Under the pieces are notes generated by a model that was not told the DNA's origin, made no database searches, and saw only the letters and a list, made by a program, of their open reading frames with translations. 64,000 nt of DNA, from the NCBI GenBank assembly GCA_027487245.1, contig JAIYDY010000034.1:41806-105805 (forward strand). The letters are read 5' to 3'. The position numbers and the translations under genes were made by a program. Shown one piece after another: positions 17,582-27,381 of this stretch. Each line of letters starts with the position of its first letter. Position 1 is the stretch's first letter. The stretch is from Hyphomicrobiales bacterium. GTDB taxonomy: Bacteria; Pseudomonadota; Alphaproteobacteria; Rhizobiales; Beijerinckiaceae.

Positions 17582-18760
17582 ATGCTGACCGCGCGCTTTT
17601 TCAGGATGATCGAGGGCAGGGGCCTGGTCTTCCTCGGCATCATGGCGCTGGTCGCGCTGCTGGTGCCGCTGTGCAACCTGTATGTGCCGCCCGGCAACCC
17701 GTTCCATGTCTCGAACGGCACGGTCGTGCTGCTCGGCAAATACCTTTGCTATGCGATGTTCGCCGTCGCGCTGGATCTGGTCTGGGGCTATTGCGGCATT
17801 CTGAGCCTGGGCCACGGTGCCTTCTTTGCGCTCGGCGGCTACGCCATGGGCATGTATCTGATGCGCCAGATCGGCACGCGCGGCGTCTATGCCCATCCGG
17901 TCCTGCCCGATTTCATGGTCTTCCTCAACTACAAGGACCTGCCGCTGACGTGGTGGGGGTTCCAGCATTTTCCCTACGCAATGCTGATGGTGGTGCTTGT
18001 GCCGGGCCTGCTGGCCTTCGTCTTCGGCTGGCTGGCCTTTCGCAGCCGCGTCACCGGCGTCTACCTGTCGATCATGACACAGGCCCTCACCTATGCGCTG
18101 TGGCTCTCCTTTTTCCGCAACGACATGGGGTTCGGCGGCAACAATGGCCTGACCGATTTCAAGGACATCCTCGGCTTCAACGTGCAGGCGCAAGGCACCC
18201 GGGCCGGCCTTTTCATCATCACCTGCATGGCGCTTGCGCTGACTTTCATCATCGCGCGAATGATCGTTGCCTCGACCTACGGCAAGGTGCTCGTTGCGAT
18301 CCGGGATGGCGAGAGCCGAACGCGCTTTCTGGGATATCGGGTCGAGCACCACAAGCTGCTGGTCTGGGTGGTGTCGGCCATGATGGCGGGCGTCGCCGGC
18401 GCGCTCTATGTGCCGCAAGTGGGCATCATCAACCCGTCTGAATTCCACCCGGCCAATTCCATCGAGGCCGTGGTCTGGGTCGCCCTGGGAGGCCGAGGCA
18501 CGCTGGTCGGAGCGGCGCTCGGAGCCGTGGTGGTCAACTGGCTGAAGACGGTGTTCACCACCGGCTGGCTTGCTCCCTACTGGCTGTTCGCGCTGGGCGG
18601 GTTGTTCGTTCTGGTCACGCTGGCCATGCCCAAGGGGCTGATCGGCGTCTGGGAGGACGTGCGGGCGCGGCTCGCCAACCGCAAGGCCATCGCCGATGCC
18701 AAGGCGTCCGGGGCCGGATCATCCGATGTCAGGTCGCCCGGCCCGCAGGTGCCGCGATGA
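17582..18760 (+). CDS. urtC: UrtC urea ABC transporter permease
   Basis: LivM-type inner-membrane permease partner of UrtB. 392 residues from ATG 17582, with GGAGG just upstream. Membrane helices begin at LVFLGIMALVALLVPLCNLY, followed by LVWGYCGILSLGHGAFFALGGYAMG, GFGGNNGLTDFKDI and the EAA-like loop AIRDGESRTRFLGYRVEHHKL. A proline/serine-rich tail follows the last helix. Third operon gene, separated from urtB by the palindromic element. Confidence 0.95.
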   Translation: MLTARFFRMIEGRGLVFLGIMALVALLVPLCNLYVPPGNPFHVSNGTVVLLGKYLCYAMFAVALDLVWGYCGILSLGHGAFFALGGYAMGMYLMRQIGTRGVYAHPVLPDFMVFLNYKDLPLTWWGFQHFPYAMLMVVLVPGLLAFVFGWLAFRSRVTGVYLSIMTQALTYALWLSFFRNDMGFGGNNGLTDFKDILGFNVQAQGTRAGLFIITCMALALTFIIARMIVASTYGKVLVAIRDGESRTRFLGYRVEHHKLLVWVVSAMMAGVAGALYVPQVGIINPSEFHPANSIEAVVWVALGGRGTLVGAALGAVVVNWLKTVFTTGWLAPYWLFALGGLFVLVTLAMPKGLIGVWEDVRARLANRKAIADAKASGAGSSDVRSPGPQVPR

Positions 18761-18770
18761 GGCAAGGCCG

Positions 18771-19523
18771 ATGAGCGCCGTCACCCAGTCCATCCTCTAT
18801 CTTGATGGCGTCAGCGTCGCCTTCGACGGCTTCAAGGCGCTGCGCTCGCTGTCACTGACGCTTCAGCCCGGCGAAATGCGGGCCATCATCGGCCCGAACG
18901 GTGCCGGCAAGACCACCATGATGGATGTCATCACCGGCAAGACGAAGGCCGATGAGGGCGATGTCCTGTTCGACAAAGGCACGATCGATCTCAGCCGCTA
19001 CGATGAGGCGGCGATTGCGGAACTCGGTATCGGCCGCAAGTTCCAGAAGCCGACGGTGTTCGAAAGCCACACTGTCGCCGACAACGTCCTGCTGGCCCTG
19101 AAGGGCGATCGCAGCCCGTTCTCGGCCCTGTTCGGTGCGCGCAACCGGATCACGGGCGAAATCATCGATCGTTATCTCGCCATCGTCCGCCTGCTGGATC
19201 ACCGCACGCGGCTTGCCGGCGCCCTCAGCCACGGCCAGAAGCAGTGGCTGGAAATCGCCATGCTGCTGGCACAGGATCCGAAACTGCTGCTGATCGATGA
19301 GCCGGTGGCCGGCATGACCGACGCCGAAACCGATGTCACGGCCGAACTGCTCAAGGACATCGCCAGGGATCATTCGGTTGTTGTTGTCGAACATGACATG
19401 GGCTTTGTGCGCGCGCTCGGCTGCCGCGTCACCTGCCTGCATGAAGGCTCGGTGCTGGCCGAGGGCTCGATCGATGCCGTGGCCGGCAACGAACGCGTGA
19501 TCGAAGTTTATCTGGGGCGCTGA
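18771..19523 (+). CDS. urtD: UrtD urea ABC transporter ATP-binding protein
   Basis: LivG-type ATPase of the urea transporter. 250 residues from ATG 18771; the upstream in-frame start at 18696 would overlap urtC. Motifs: GPNGAGKTT Walker A, LSHGQKQWLEIAMLLAQDPKLLLIDEP (signature and Walker B, with the UrtD-specific QKQWLEI) and VVVEHDMGFV. It ends in the TGATG shared with urtE. Confidence 0.95.
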   Translation: MSAVTQSILYLDGVSVAFDGFKALRSLSLTLQPGEMRAIIGPNGAGKTTMMDVITGKTKADEGDVLFDKGTIDLSRYDEAAIAELGIGRKFQKPTVFESHTVADNVLLALKGDRSPFSALFGARNRITGEIIDRYLAIVRLLDHRTRLAGALSHGQKQWLEIAMLLAQDPKLLLIDEPVAGMTDAETDVTAELLKDIARDHSVVVVEHDMGFVRALGCRVTCLHEGSVLAEGSIDAVAGNERVIEVYLGR

Positions 19524-20221
19524 TGATGCTGAGCGTCGATGCCATTGACCTGCACTACGGCGCGGCCCACGCACTGCGCCGCGTCTCGATCAGCGCCGAG
19601 ATCGGCAAGGTCACCTGCGTTCTGGGGCGCAATGGCGTCGGCAAGACCTCGCTGTTGCGCGCCATCGTCGGCCACCAGCCGATCTCGGACGGGCAGATCT
19701 CGTTTGGCGGCATCCCGCTGGAGGGCAAGCGCCCGGAAGAGCGCGCCCGGCTCGGCATCGCCTATGTGCCGCAGGGCCGCGAGATTTTCCCGCTGCTGAC
19801 CGTGAAGGAAAATCTGGAAACCGGCTTTGCAGCGCTCAGGCGCGCCGACCGGCACATTCCGGCGGAGCTGTTCGAACTGTTTCCCGTGCTCCAGTCGATG
19901 CTGGGCCGTCGCGGCGGCGATCTGTCCGGTGGCCAGCAGCAGCAACTGGCCATTGCCCGCGCTCTGGTGACGCGCCCGAAACTGCTCGTGCTCGACGAGC
20001 CGACCGAAGGCATCCAGCCATCGATCATCAAGGACATCGGCCGCACCATCGCCTGGCTGCGCAGCCGCGGCGACATGGCCATCTTGCTGGTTGAGCAGTA
20101 CTACGACTTCGCTCAGGAGCTCGCCGACCACTGGTACGTCATGGACCGCGGCGAGGTCATTCTGTCGGGCACCCGCGCCGAAATGAACGAAGCCGAAATC
20201 CGTCCGCGGATGAGCGTCTGA
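19523..20221 (+). CDS. urtE: UrtE urea ABC transporter ATP-binding protein
   Basis: LivF-type ATPase completing UrtABCDE. 232 residues with GRNGVGKTSLLRA Walker A, the conserved YVPQGREIFP block, LSGGQQQQLAIARAL signature and LLVLDEPTEGIQP Walker B. The start overlaps the urtD stop by one base; a second ATG follows immediately at 19526. Last gene of the operon; the next gene converges. Confidence 0.95.
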   Translation: MMLSVDAIDLHYGAAHALRRVSISAEIGKVTCVLGRNGVGKTSLLRAIVGHQPISDGQISFGGIPLEGKRPEERARLGIAYVPQGREIFPLLTVKENLETGFAALRRADRHIPAELFELFPVLQSMLGRRGGDLSGGQQQQLAIARALVTRPKLLVLDEPTEGIQPSIIKDIGRTIAWLRSRGDMAILLVEQYYDFAQELADHWYVMDRGEVILSGTRAEMNEAEIRPRMSV

Positions 20222-20230
20222 GCCGCATGT

Positions 20231-21160
20231 TCAGGCCCGGGGCTTGAGCGCGGCCAGCACGGCCTCGCGCTGCGGCAGGGGCGCAACCGCGCCATAGCCC
20301 ATGGTCGAGAGTGCGGCGGCGGCACAGGCATAGGACGCGGCGGCAAACGGATCGCGCGTCCGGACCCATTCGGCCAGAAACGCGCCATCGAAACAGTCTC
20401 CCGCGCCGGTTGCGTCGATGGCGGCGACGGCAATCGAGGGCACCATGCGCCGCTCTGCCCTGGTGGCGACCAGCGCGCCATCCTTGCCAAGGGTCATGGC
20501 CACAATGGACGAGCCGCGCCCGAGGTAGAAATCCGCGATCGCATCTGGCTCGGTGAGGCCGGTCAGTTGACGGGCATCGTCAAGTCCCGGCAGCGCAATT
20601 TCAGCCATGGCCATGGCGGCGTTGGTGACTGCCTGCGCCCGCGCCAGCGGCCAGAGCCGGAGCCTGAGATTGGTATCGTAGGAGACCGTGACGCCGGCCT
20701 CGCGCGCGATGTGGATCGCTTCGAACACCATGTCGGCCGCCGATGGCGAGATCGCTTGGCTGATGCCCGAGACGTGCAGCACCTTCGCCTGCCGGATCAT
20801 GGACTGCGGCAGGTCTGCCGGTGTCATGCGCGCGGCGGCCGAACCAGCACGCATGTAGGAGAACTCGTGTCCGTCCTTGCCATGCGTGATGAAGTAGATG
20901 CCCGTATGGGCCGTCCGGTCCAGCTTGATGGCTGTGCTGTCCACGCCCTCCTTCGCCCACAGATCGAGGAACGAGCGCCCGAAACTGTCATCTCCCACAG
21001 CGGTGATGTAGCCCGTGCTCGCGCCCGAGCGTGCTGCCGCGATGATGGCGTTCGATGTATCGCCGCCATGCCCGAAGAGGTAGCGGGGATCGCCTTGTAT
21101 CGTCTGGCTGAATTCGCCAAGCGGCTCGCCGATGGCGAGGATATCGGGAACTGGCGTCAT
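20231..21160 (-). CDS. PfkB family sugar kinase (2-keto-3-deoxygluconate kinase-like)
   Basis: Ribokinase-type kinase that phosphorylates a sugar acid or similar substrate in the cytosol. 309 residues: GGDTSNAIIAAARSGASTGYITAVGDDSFG at the N-terminus and the PfkB signature DATGAGDCFDGAFLAEW with the catalytic Asp near residue 252. The layout most resembles KdgK, but substrate cannot be fixed. It points leftward at urtE and is downstream of the divergent lysR, so it could be read from the same side as lysR. Confidence 0.8.
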   Translation of the reverse strand: MTPVPDILAIGEPLGEFSQTIQGDPRYLFGHGGDTSNAIIAAARSGASTGYITAVGDDSFGRSFLDLWAKEGVDSTAIKLDRTAHTGIYFITHGKDGHEFSYMRAGSAAARMTPADLPQSMIRQAKVLHVSGISQAISPSAADMVFEAIHIAREAGVTVSYDTNLRLRLWPLARAQAVTNAAMAMAEIALPGLDDARQLTGLTEPDAIADFYLGRGSSIVAMTLGKDGALVATRAERRMVPSIAVAAIDATGAGDCFDGAFLAEWVRTRDPFAAASYACAAAALSTMGYGAVAPLPQREAVLAALKPRA

Positions 21161-21250
21161 GATGTTTCACTTGCAGGTCGTGGGGCAGAAATTCGCGGGC
21201 AAACGGTTGTGACCGCATTGTCAGGGTGATCAAGCGTCAAGGCAACGCCG

Positions 21251-22183
21251 TCAAGGCCCCTTGCCCACGGCCAGGGATGAGGGCAGCACCCCGACGAAGT
21301 CGAGCCGGCGCGTCCGGATGAAGTCGGTGAAGGCCGTTGCCGGCGGCGAGAGCACTCCCGGCGCTCTGACCAGCAGCACCTGCGAGGACAAACAGGGGCG
21401 CAGCGGCAACAGGGCCAGCCGCGCATCAGCGGCCAGCGCCGGGCCGGTGCACGGAATGATTGCGACACCGCCGGTGGCCGCGACCAACTCGCACACGGCT
21501 GCGGTGGTGCGGGCCTCGAAGCGCAAATCCCGTGCGATGGCAGCCGCCTCGAACAGGTGGTCGACATCGGCACGGAAAGTGGAATCCAGCCGGTAGGAGA
21601 TGAACGGCCAGCCGCCGAGATCGGCAGGCCCGACTGGCCCGATATGCCGCGATAGCGGGTGGTCGCGCGGTACCACGCAGGCAGCCTCGGTAGCACCGAT
21701 GATCTCGGCCTCGATGCCGGTCTGGCTCATCGGCTCGAAGGTGATGCCAAGATCGCACTGGCGTGCGCCCAGCCAGTCGAGGGCATTGAGTGTTGCCGCC
21801 ACCTCGACACAGATCGAGATCGATGGATGCGCAGCGGCAAAGGGAGCCAGCATCTGCCCGGTGACGGCGGACAGGAGGCTGGGAATGACCGCAAGGCGCA
21901 ATTGCCCCTCGCCGCGCTCCCTCAGCGCCCGGGCCAGCGCCTCGATCTGGCCAAGACCCACCAGCGAGCGCTCGACCTCGGCATGGAGTGCCCGCGCCCG
22001 TTCCGTCGGGCTGAGCTGGCGCGCCGTGCGCACGAACAGGGAAAAGCCTGCACTCGCTTCGAGATCGGCCAGCAACCGGCTGACCGCTGGCTGGGAAACG
22101 CGCAGCATGGCAGCGGCGCGCGTCACTGAGCCGGCGACGATCACCGCATGGAAAGCTTCGAGTTGCTTGAACGTCATCGCCAT
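21251..22183 (-). CDS. LysR family transcriptional regulator, probable regulator of soxBDAG
   Basis: LysR-type activator/repressor. 310 residues from ATG 22183 (AGGGG 6 bases upstream). N-terminal helix-turn-helix FKQLEAFHAVIVAGSVTRAA then LRVSQPAVSRLLADLE; the C-terminal effector domain runs from LRLAVIPSLLS. Divergent from soxB, with an 83-base gap that contains a perfect TTGCCA-N7-TGGCAA dyad, the classic layout for a LysR regulator controlling its neighbour. Confidence 0.88.
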   Translation of the reverse strand: MAMTFKQLEAFHAVIVAGSVTRAAAMLRVSQPAVSRLLADLEASAGFSLFVRTARQLSPTERARALHAEVERSLVGLGQIEALARALRERGEGQLRLAVIPSLLSAVTGQMLAPFAAAHPSISICVEVAATLNALDWLGARQCDLGITFEPMSQTGIEAEIIGATEAACVVPRDHPLSRHIGPVGPADLGGWPFISYRLDSTFRADVDHLFEAAAIARDLRFEARTTAAVCELVAATGGVAIIPCTGPALAADARLALLPLRPCLSSQVLLVRAPGVLSPPATAFTDFIRTRRLDFVGVLPSSLAVGKGP

Positions 22184-22208
22184 GGCGCGCCCCTGCATGA
22201 ATATAACA

Positions 22209-22227
22209 TTGCCAGGTATCTTGGCAA
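22209..22227. promoter_or_regulatory. LysR-type operator in the lysR-soxB gap
   Basis: TTGCCA-N7-TGGCAA, a perfect dyad with a T-N11-A core. TTGGCA (22221-22226) with TATTAT (22243-22248) at 16 bases would serve as -35/-10 for soxB, though the implied start is very near the soxB ribosome site. Confidence 0.5.
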
Positions 22228-22266
22228 AGATTGATGCTTCGATATTATGTGATGAAGGACCGCCCG

Positions 22267-23514
22267 ATGCAGCGCTTTTCCTTCCTGTCACTGGCTCGCA
22301 ATGCCCTCTCCCATCACGAGGGCTGGCATCGCGCTTGGCGCAGCCCGCCCTTGCGGGACACCTATGACGTGGTCATCGTCGGTGCGGGCGGGCACGGCCT
22401 GTCGACCGCCTATCACCTCGCCAAGGAGCATGGCATCACCAATGTCGCGGTGATCGAGAAGAGCTGGCTCGGCGGCGGCAACACGGCCCGCAACACCCAC
22501 ACCATCCGGGCCAACTTCCTGCGCGATGTCTCGATCCGTTTCCACGACGTGTCGGTGAAGCTCTACGAGCAGCTGTCGCGCGAGCTCAACTACAACATCC
22601 TGTTCAGCCAGCGCAGCATGATCGACCTGATCCAGAGCTGGGGCAAGCTGCGCGACCTTCGCCGGCGCTCACTCGCAATGGCACTGCATGGCCCGGCTTA
22701 CGATCTCATTCCGGTCGACGAGGTGCGCCGGCGCATTCCGGCCATGGGCGATCTGGCAGGGGTGCGCCTGCCGCCCCTCGCCGGCATGGCTCACCCCGAG
22801 GCCGCGATGGCCCGCCACGATGCGGTGGCGTGGTCCTATGCGCGGGCTGCCGATGCGCGCGGCGTCGAGATCCATCAGCACACCGAGGTCACCGGCTTCC
22901 TGCGTGATGCGCACGGCCGGGTCATCGGCGTCGAAACCAGTCGCGGCACCGTGCGGGCCGGGCAGGTGGCCCTCGCCACGGCGGGCAACACCAGCCATGT
23001 CGCTGCGAAGGCGGGGCTGTCGCTGCCGCTGGTGACGCGCAATCTCCAGGCCTTCGTCTCCGAGCCGGTCAAGCCGATCATCGACGTCATCGTCAACTGC
23101 CCCGATGTGGGGCTTTATGTGATGCAGTCCGACAAGGGCGAACTGGTCATCGGAGGCGGCACGGACCCGATCCCGTCCTACCGGCAAGGCAGCCACGTCG
23201 CCACCTTCGAGGATGTGGTGGCCTCGCTGGTCGAGCTGTTCCCCCGCTTCAAGGCCCTCAGGATGCTCCGGCAATGGGGCGGCGCGATCGAGTTCGCCTA
23301 TGATGCCAGCCCCATCATCTCGAAGACGGATGTGGAGGGCCTTCTGGTCAGCACGGGCTGGTATGGCGGCTTCAAGTCGATCCCGGTGGGCGGCCTCACC
23401 TATGCGCACCTGATCGCGACCGGCGCGCCCCATCCATTGGCCGAGGCCTTCGGGCTCGACCGCTTCACCGGGCTGCGCTTCCTGCTGGAAGCCGGCACCG
23501 TGGCGCAAAGGTAG
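22267..23514 (+). CDS. soxB: Sarcosine oxidase subunit beta
   Basis: Flavin-carrying catalytic subunit of heterotetrameric sarcosine oxidase, which demethylates sarcosine to glycine and passes the one-carbon unit to tetrahydrofolate. 415 residues from ATG 22267 (AAGGA 9 bases upstream). N-terminal FSFLSLARNALSHHEGW and the FAD motif DVVIVGAGGHGLSTAYHLA match SoxB closely, as do NTARNTHTIRANFL and RQWGGAIEFAYDASPIIS. First gene of soxB-D-A-G. The N-methylglutamate dehydrogenase subunits are paralogues with the same order and remain an alternative. Confidence 0.93.
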   Translation: MQRFSFLSLARNALSHHEGWHRAWRSPPLRDTYDVVIVGAGGHGLSTAYHLAKEHGITNVAVIEKSWLGGGNTARNTHTIRANFLRDVSIRFHDVSVKLYEQLSRELNYNILFSQRSMIDLIQSWGKLRDLRRRSLAMALHGPAYDLIPVDEVRRRIPAMGDLAGVRLPPLAGMAHPEAAMARHDAVAWSYARAADARGVEIHQHTEVTGFLRDAHGRVIGVETSRGTVRAGQVALATAGNTSHVAAKAGLSLPLVTRNLQAFVSEPVKPIIDVIVNCPDVGLYVMQSDKGELVIGGGTDPIPSYRQGSHVATFEDVVASLVELFPRFKALRMLRQWGGAIEFAYDASPIISKTDVEGLLVSTGWYGGFKSIPVGGLTYAHLIATGAPHPLAEAFGLDRFTGLRFLLEAGTVAQR

Positions 23515-23521
23515 AACGGCC

Positions 23522-23797
23522 ATGTTGCAGATCTCCTGTCCCTGGTGCGGATTGCGTCCCGAAGGCGAGTTCGTCTGCCTCGGCGAAGCCGTGCCGCCGC
23601 GCCCGGACCCTGCCGCCCTCACGGCCGGGGAATGGGCTGCCAGCCTCGCCAACCGCGCCAACATCCGCGGGCTTCATGCCGAGCGCTGGTGGCATGTCCG
23701 GAGCTGTGGGCGCATCCTCACCATCTGGCGCGACACCGTCACCCACGCCATCGCGCCCGGCCCGGACGGCACGGCTGCGCCGGAGGCCGCGCCGTGA
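23522..23797 (+). CDS. soxD: Sarcosine oxidase subunit delta
   Basis: Small zinc-binding subunit of the heterotetramer. 91 residues with the N-terminal ISCPWCGLRPEGEF metal site, GEAVPPRPDP and the later HVRSCGR. Its length and gene position (between beta and alpha) are standard. The stop codon overlaps the alpha-subunit GTG. Confidence 0.92.
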   Translation: MLQISCPWCGLRPEGEFVCLGEAVPPRPDPAALTAGEWAASLANRANIRGLHAERWWHVRSCGRILTIWRDTVTHAIAPGPDGTAAPEAAP

Positions 23798-26721
23798 CCG
23801 CGCGACGCCTGGCCCATGGCGGCATCATCGAGCGGTCACAGCCGCTTTCCTTTCGCTTCGATGGCATGGAACTGAGCGGCTTTGCCGGCGACACCGTGGC
23901 GTCCGCCCTGATGGCTAACGATGTCGCGCTGGTCGGGCGCAGCTTCAAGCTGCATCGCCCGCGCGGCTTCTTCGGCGCAGGCCACGAGGATGGCGTGATG
24001 GTCAGCCGCCTTTCCCCAAGGGCGGCCACCAACCAGTTGGCCACCGTGACGCCGCTGGAGCAGGACGCAACCTATGTCAGCGTCTCCACCTGGCCCAATG
24101 CCCGCCACGATATCGGCGCTGCAGCGCAATGGTTCTCGCGCCTGCTGCCGGCGGGCTTCTACTACAAGACCTTCATGCTGCCCAACTGGCATCTGTTCGA
24201 GCCGTTCATCCGGGGCGCGGCCGGGCTGGGCCGAGTGCCCGATCCGGCCTGGGAGCCGGTTTCGGAAAGCCGGTTCGGTGATTGTGATGTTCTGGTGGTG
24301 GGCGCCGGACCTGCGGGCCTTGCCGCAGCGCTTACCGCCGCGCGGTCCGGCACCAGCGTGATGCTGGTCGACGATGGAGAAGCGCCCGGCGGACGGCTGG
24401 TGCTCGACGGGATCGACGACGGCGGCTGGGTCAGCCGCACGAAGGCCGAACTGGAAGCCCTGCCGCATGTGCGCCTGCTCCGGCGCGCCACGGTCTGGGG
24501 CTACCACGAGCACAATCTCCTGACCGTGATCGAGCGCAGGCCGGCCGATGCGCCCGATCTCGACTTTCGCAACTGGAAGATCAGGGCCCGGCAGGTGGTG
24601 ATCGCCGCCGGTGCGCATGAGCGTCCGATTCCCTTCGCCGATGGCGACCGGCCGGGTGTGATGCTGGCCTCGGCGGCGCGCAGCTTCCTGCACCGCCATG
24701 GCGTGCTGGCCGGCGAGCGCGCCGTCCTGTTTGCCAACAACGATTCCGCCCGCGGGGCAGCGCTGGATCTGGCGAAAGCGGGTGCCGCCGTGACCCTTGT
24801 CGACATCCGGCCCGATGCCGGCGGCACAGCCGCCGCCGCGCTCGCACAGCGCGGCGTGACCCTCATCGCCGGCGGCTGCGTGCTCCGCGCCATCGGCTCC
24901 AGGCGCGTCAAGGCCGTGGAGATGCGCCATGCGGACGGCCGTCTTGCCACCCTGCCTTGCGATCTCGTCGCGCTGTCGGGCGGCTGGAACCCGGCTTTCC
25001 ACCTTGCATCCCAGAGCCGCGAGGCAAAGTCGGTCTGGCATCATGACCTCGCCACGTTCGTCGCCAGCCATGGCGAGGGGCGCTTCCGGCTCGCCGGCGC
25101 TGCCCGCGGCGTCTTCGAAGCCGGTGCCTGCGCGCGCGACGGCATGGAAGCCGGGCAGGCGGCGTTGCGGGCCGTCGACCGGGAGGGGCCAGCTATCGAC
25201 CTGCCCGATCTGGATGATCCCTTCGTCGCCCGCTCGGTCGCGCCGCTCTGGTTCGTGCCGCCGCGTCGCCGCCGCGACAAGGTCTTCGTCGATCTGTCCG
25301 GCGACGTCACCACGGCCGATCTGGGACTCGCGCTGCGCGAGGGATACGATTCAATCGAACTGGTCAAGCGCTACACCACCGCCGGCATGGGCGTGGATCA
25401 GGGCAAGTCCGGCAACGTCAATGTCATCGGCATTGTTGGAGCTCTCACCGGTCAGGCCACCGAACGGGTCGGCACGACGACCTTCCGCCCGCCATACGTG
25501 CCGGTTGAGTTCGGTGCGATTGCTGGCGCGCGGCACAAGGCAAGGCTCTATCCCTGGCGTAACACCCCTCTCACGGACTGGCACCTGGCGCGCGGCGCGG
25601 TGATGTACGAGGCGGGCCTTCGCTGGCAAAGACCGGGCTTCCATCCGCTGCCGGGCGAGGATTGGCAGGCTGCTGCCAGCCGCGAGGCCCGTGCCGTGCG
25701 CAACGGTGTCGGCGTCTATGATGGCACGCCGCTGGGCAAGTTCCAGCTCAAGGGCCCGGATGTCGGCAAGTTGCTCGACCTCGTCTACATCAGCGATTTC
25801 GGCAAGGTCGCGGTGGGTCGCGGCAAGTACGGCGTGATGATGACCGATGACGGGCTCATCATGGATGACGGCGTTGCCTTCTGCCTCGCCGAAGACCGCT
25901 GGCTGCTGCATTCCTCGACCGGTGCCGCCGACAGGGTCCATGCCCATCTCGAACAGATCGTGCAGGTCCACAGGCCCGATTGGCAGGTCAGCGTCATTCC
26001 TGTGACCACGCAGTGGGCCAACGCGACCGTGTGTGGCCCGCGCGCACGGGATGTGCTGGCGGCGCTGGAGCCAGACTTCGATATTTCGCGCACGGCCTTG
26101 CCATTCATGGGCATGGTGGAGGGCCATCTCGGCACGATCCCCGTGCGGGTGTTCCGCGTCAGCTGGACCGGCGAGTTGAGTTTCGAACTCAACACGCCTG
26201 CCCGCCATGCCGCTGCGCTCTGGGAGATGGTGATGGCCGCTGGCGAACCCTTCGGCATCACGCCTGTAGGGTCGGAGGCCAACCACATCCTGCGTGTCGA
26301 GGCGGGCTACATCTCGACGGGCCACGAGGTGGATGGCACAGCCGATCCGCATGATCTGGGTCTCGGCGCGCTCGTCTCAGCCACCAAGCCGGATTTCCTT
26401 GGCAAGCACGCGATGGCGATGCGCAGGGAATGCGACCCGGAGCGCTTCGAACTGGTCGGTCTGCTGCCATCCGATCCGGACCGCTCCGTGCTGGAAGGCG
26501 CGCCGCTGACGCCGGACGGCGACAAGGTCGATCAGGAGGGCTTCGTCTCGGCCTGCGTCCGCAGTGTCGCCCTCGACAGGGTGATTGCGCTCGGGCTGCT
26601 CAGGGACGGCCGGTCGCGGATCGGGGAGGTCGTGCACGCGCGGATACGCCATGAGATCGTGCCGCTGCGCGTCGTGGCGCCGGTGTTCCATGATGCCGAC
26701 AGGGCAAGGGTGCGTTCATGA
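23794..26721 (+). CDS. soxA: Sarcosine oxidase subunit alpha
   Basis: Large subunit: an N-terminal ferredoxin-like domain (SFRFDGMELSGFAGDTVASALMAN, then GRSFKLHRPRG), an NAD/FAD-binding domain with VVGAGPAGLAAALTAARSG near residue 165, and a C-terminal GcvT/aminomethyltransferase domain (from about 600) that binds folate. 975 residues. I place the start at GTG 23794 because GGAGG lies 7 bases upstream and it overlaps the soxD stop by four bases; the open frame to 23545 only duplicates soxD sequence in another frame. Confidence 0.93.
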   Translation: MTARRLAHGGIIERSQPLSFRFDGMELSGFAGDTVASALMANDVALVGRSFKLHRPRGFFGAGHEDGVMVSRLSPRAATNQLATVTPLEQDATYVSVSTWPNARHDIGAAAQWFSRLLPAGFYYKTFMLPNWHLFEPFIRGAAGLGRVPDPAWEPVSESRFGDCDVLVVGAGPAGLAAALTAARSGTSVMLVDDGEAPGGRLVLDGIDDGGWVSRTKAELEALPHVRLLRRATVWGYHEHNLLTVIERRPADAPDLDFRNWKIRARQVVIAAGAHERPIPFADGDRPGVMLASAARSFLHRHGVLAGERAVLFANNDSARGAALDLAKAGAAVTLVDIRPDAGGTAAAALAQRGVTLIAGGCVLRAIGSRRVKAVEMRHADGRLATLPCDLVALSGGWNPAFHLASQSREAKSVWHHDLATFVASHGEGRFRLAGAARGVFEAGACARDGMEAGQAALRAVDREGPAIDLPDLDDPFVARSVAPLWFVPPRRRRDKVFVDLSGDVTTADLGLALREGYDSIELVKRYTTAGMGVDQGKSGNVNVIGIVGALTGQATERVGTTTFRPPYVPVEFGAIAGARHKARLYPWRNTPLTDWHLARGAVMYEAGLRWQRPGFHPLPGEDWQAAASREARAVRNGVGVYDGTPLGKFQLKGPDVGKLLDLVYISDFGKVAVGRGKYGVMMTDDGLIMDDGVAFCLAEDRWLLHSSTGAADRVHAHLEQIVQVHRPDWQVSVIPVTTQWANATVCGPRARDVLAALEPDFDISRTALPFMGMVEGHLGTIPVRVFRVSWTGELSFELNTPARHAAALWEMVMAAGEPFGITPVGSEANHILRVEAGYISTGHEVDGTADPHDLGLGALVSATKPDFLGKHAMAMRRECDPERFELVGLLPSDPDRSVLEGAPLTPDGDKVDQEGFVSACVRSVALDRVIALGLLRDGRSRIGEVVHARIRHEIVPLRVVAPVFHDADRARVRS

Positions 26722-27296
26722 GCCAGCTTCGCTATCAGGCAAAGATCAAGCGCCTGCCGATGCGGGCCCTGTTCGAGGCGCGCGGCGATGCGGATGCGTT
26801 GGCTGGCGCGATCGCCGCTGCCGGTCTTGTCTGGCCAAAGGCCCATCACCGTTTTCTTCCGGACCAGACGGGCACCGGGGTGGTGGTGCTCGGACCCGCC
26901 CGCCTGCTGGTGATGGCTCCCGCTGCCGAGGAGACTGCGCTCGCAGAAACGCTGGGCCGTGCCTTTGCCGGGCAGGCGCGGGCCGATGTGGCGCTGGTCT
27001 CGGACATGCATGCCATCTTCTCGGTCAGCGGTCCGGGCGCTCTGGATGTGCTGCGCCAGGGCGCGCCACTGGATCTCTCCCCTCCGGCCTTCCCTCCAAG
27101 CTCGATGGCCGGCACGGAGCTGTGGTCCGTGACCGCTATCATCCTGCGCGATCCCGGGCCTGAGGCCGGTTTCACGCTGCTCATTGACACGTCGCTGGCA
27201 GGCTATATCGCCGGGTGGCTTGCTGTTGCGTCCGGCGCACCCTCCGCGCTGCAGCCGGGCACGATGACGAGCCCGCCACGTTCGCTGACACCTTGA
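26718..27296 (+). CDS. soxG: Sarcosine oxidase subunit gamma
   Basis: Small GcvT-like structural subunit of the sarcosine oxidase tetramer. 192 residues, ATGA overlap with soxA. Recognisable by position and by the weak YgfZ/GcvT pattern (HRFLPDQTGTGVVVLGP, then VSDMHAIFSVSGPGALDVLRQGAPLDL). This subunit diverges fast, so the gene neighbourhood carries much of the assignment. Confidence 0.88.
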   Translation: MSQLRYQAKIKRLPMRALFEARGDADALAGAIAAAGLVWPKAHHRFLPDQTGTGVVVLGPARLLVMAPAAEETALAETLGRAFAGQARADVALVSDMHAIFSVSGPGALDVLRQGAPLDLSPPAFPPSSMAGTELWSVTAIILRDPGPEAGFTLLIDTSLAGYIAGWLAVASGAPSALQPGTMTSPPRSLTP

Positions 27297-27381
27297 ATGT
27301 CGCCGGGGCCGGTTGGTGCCGGGCTCTCTCACCGGCGGGACTCTGCTATCAACACACGAAAGCCCTGATCAGGAGCGCGCC

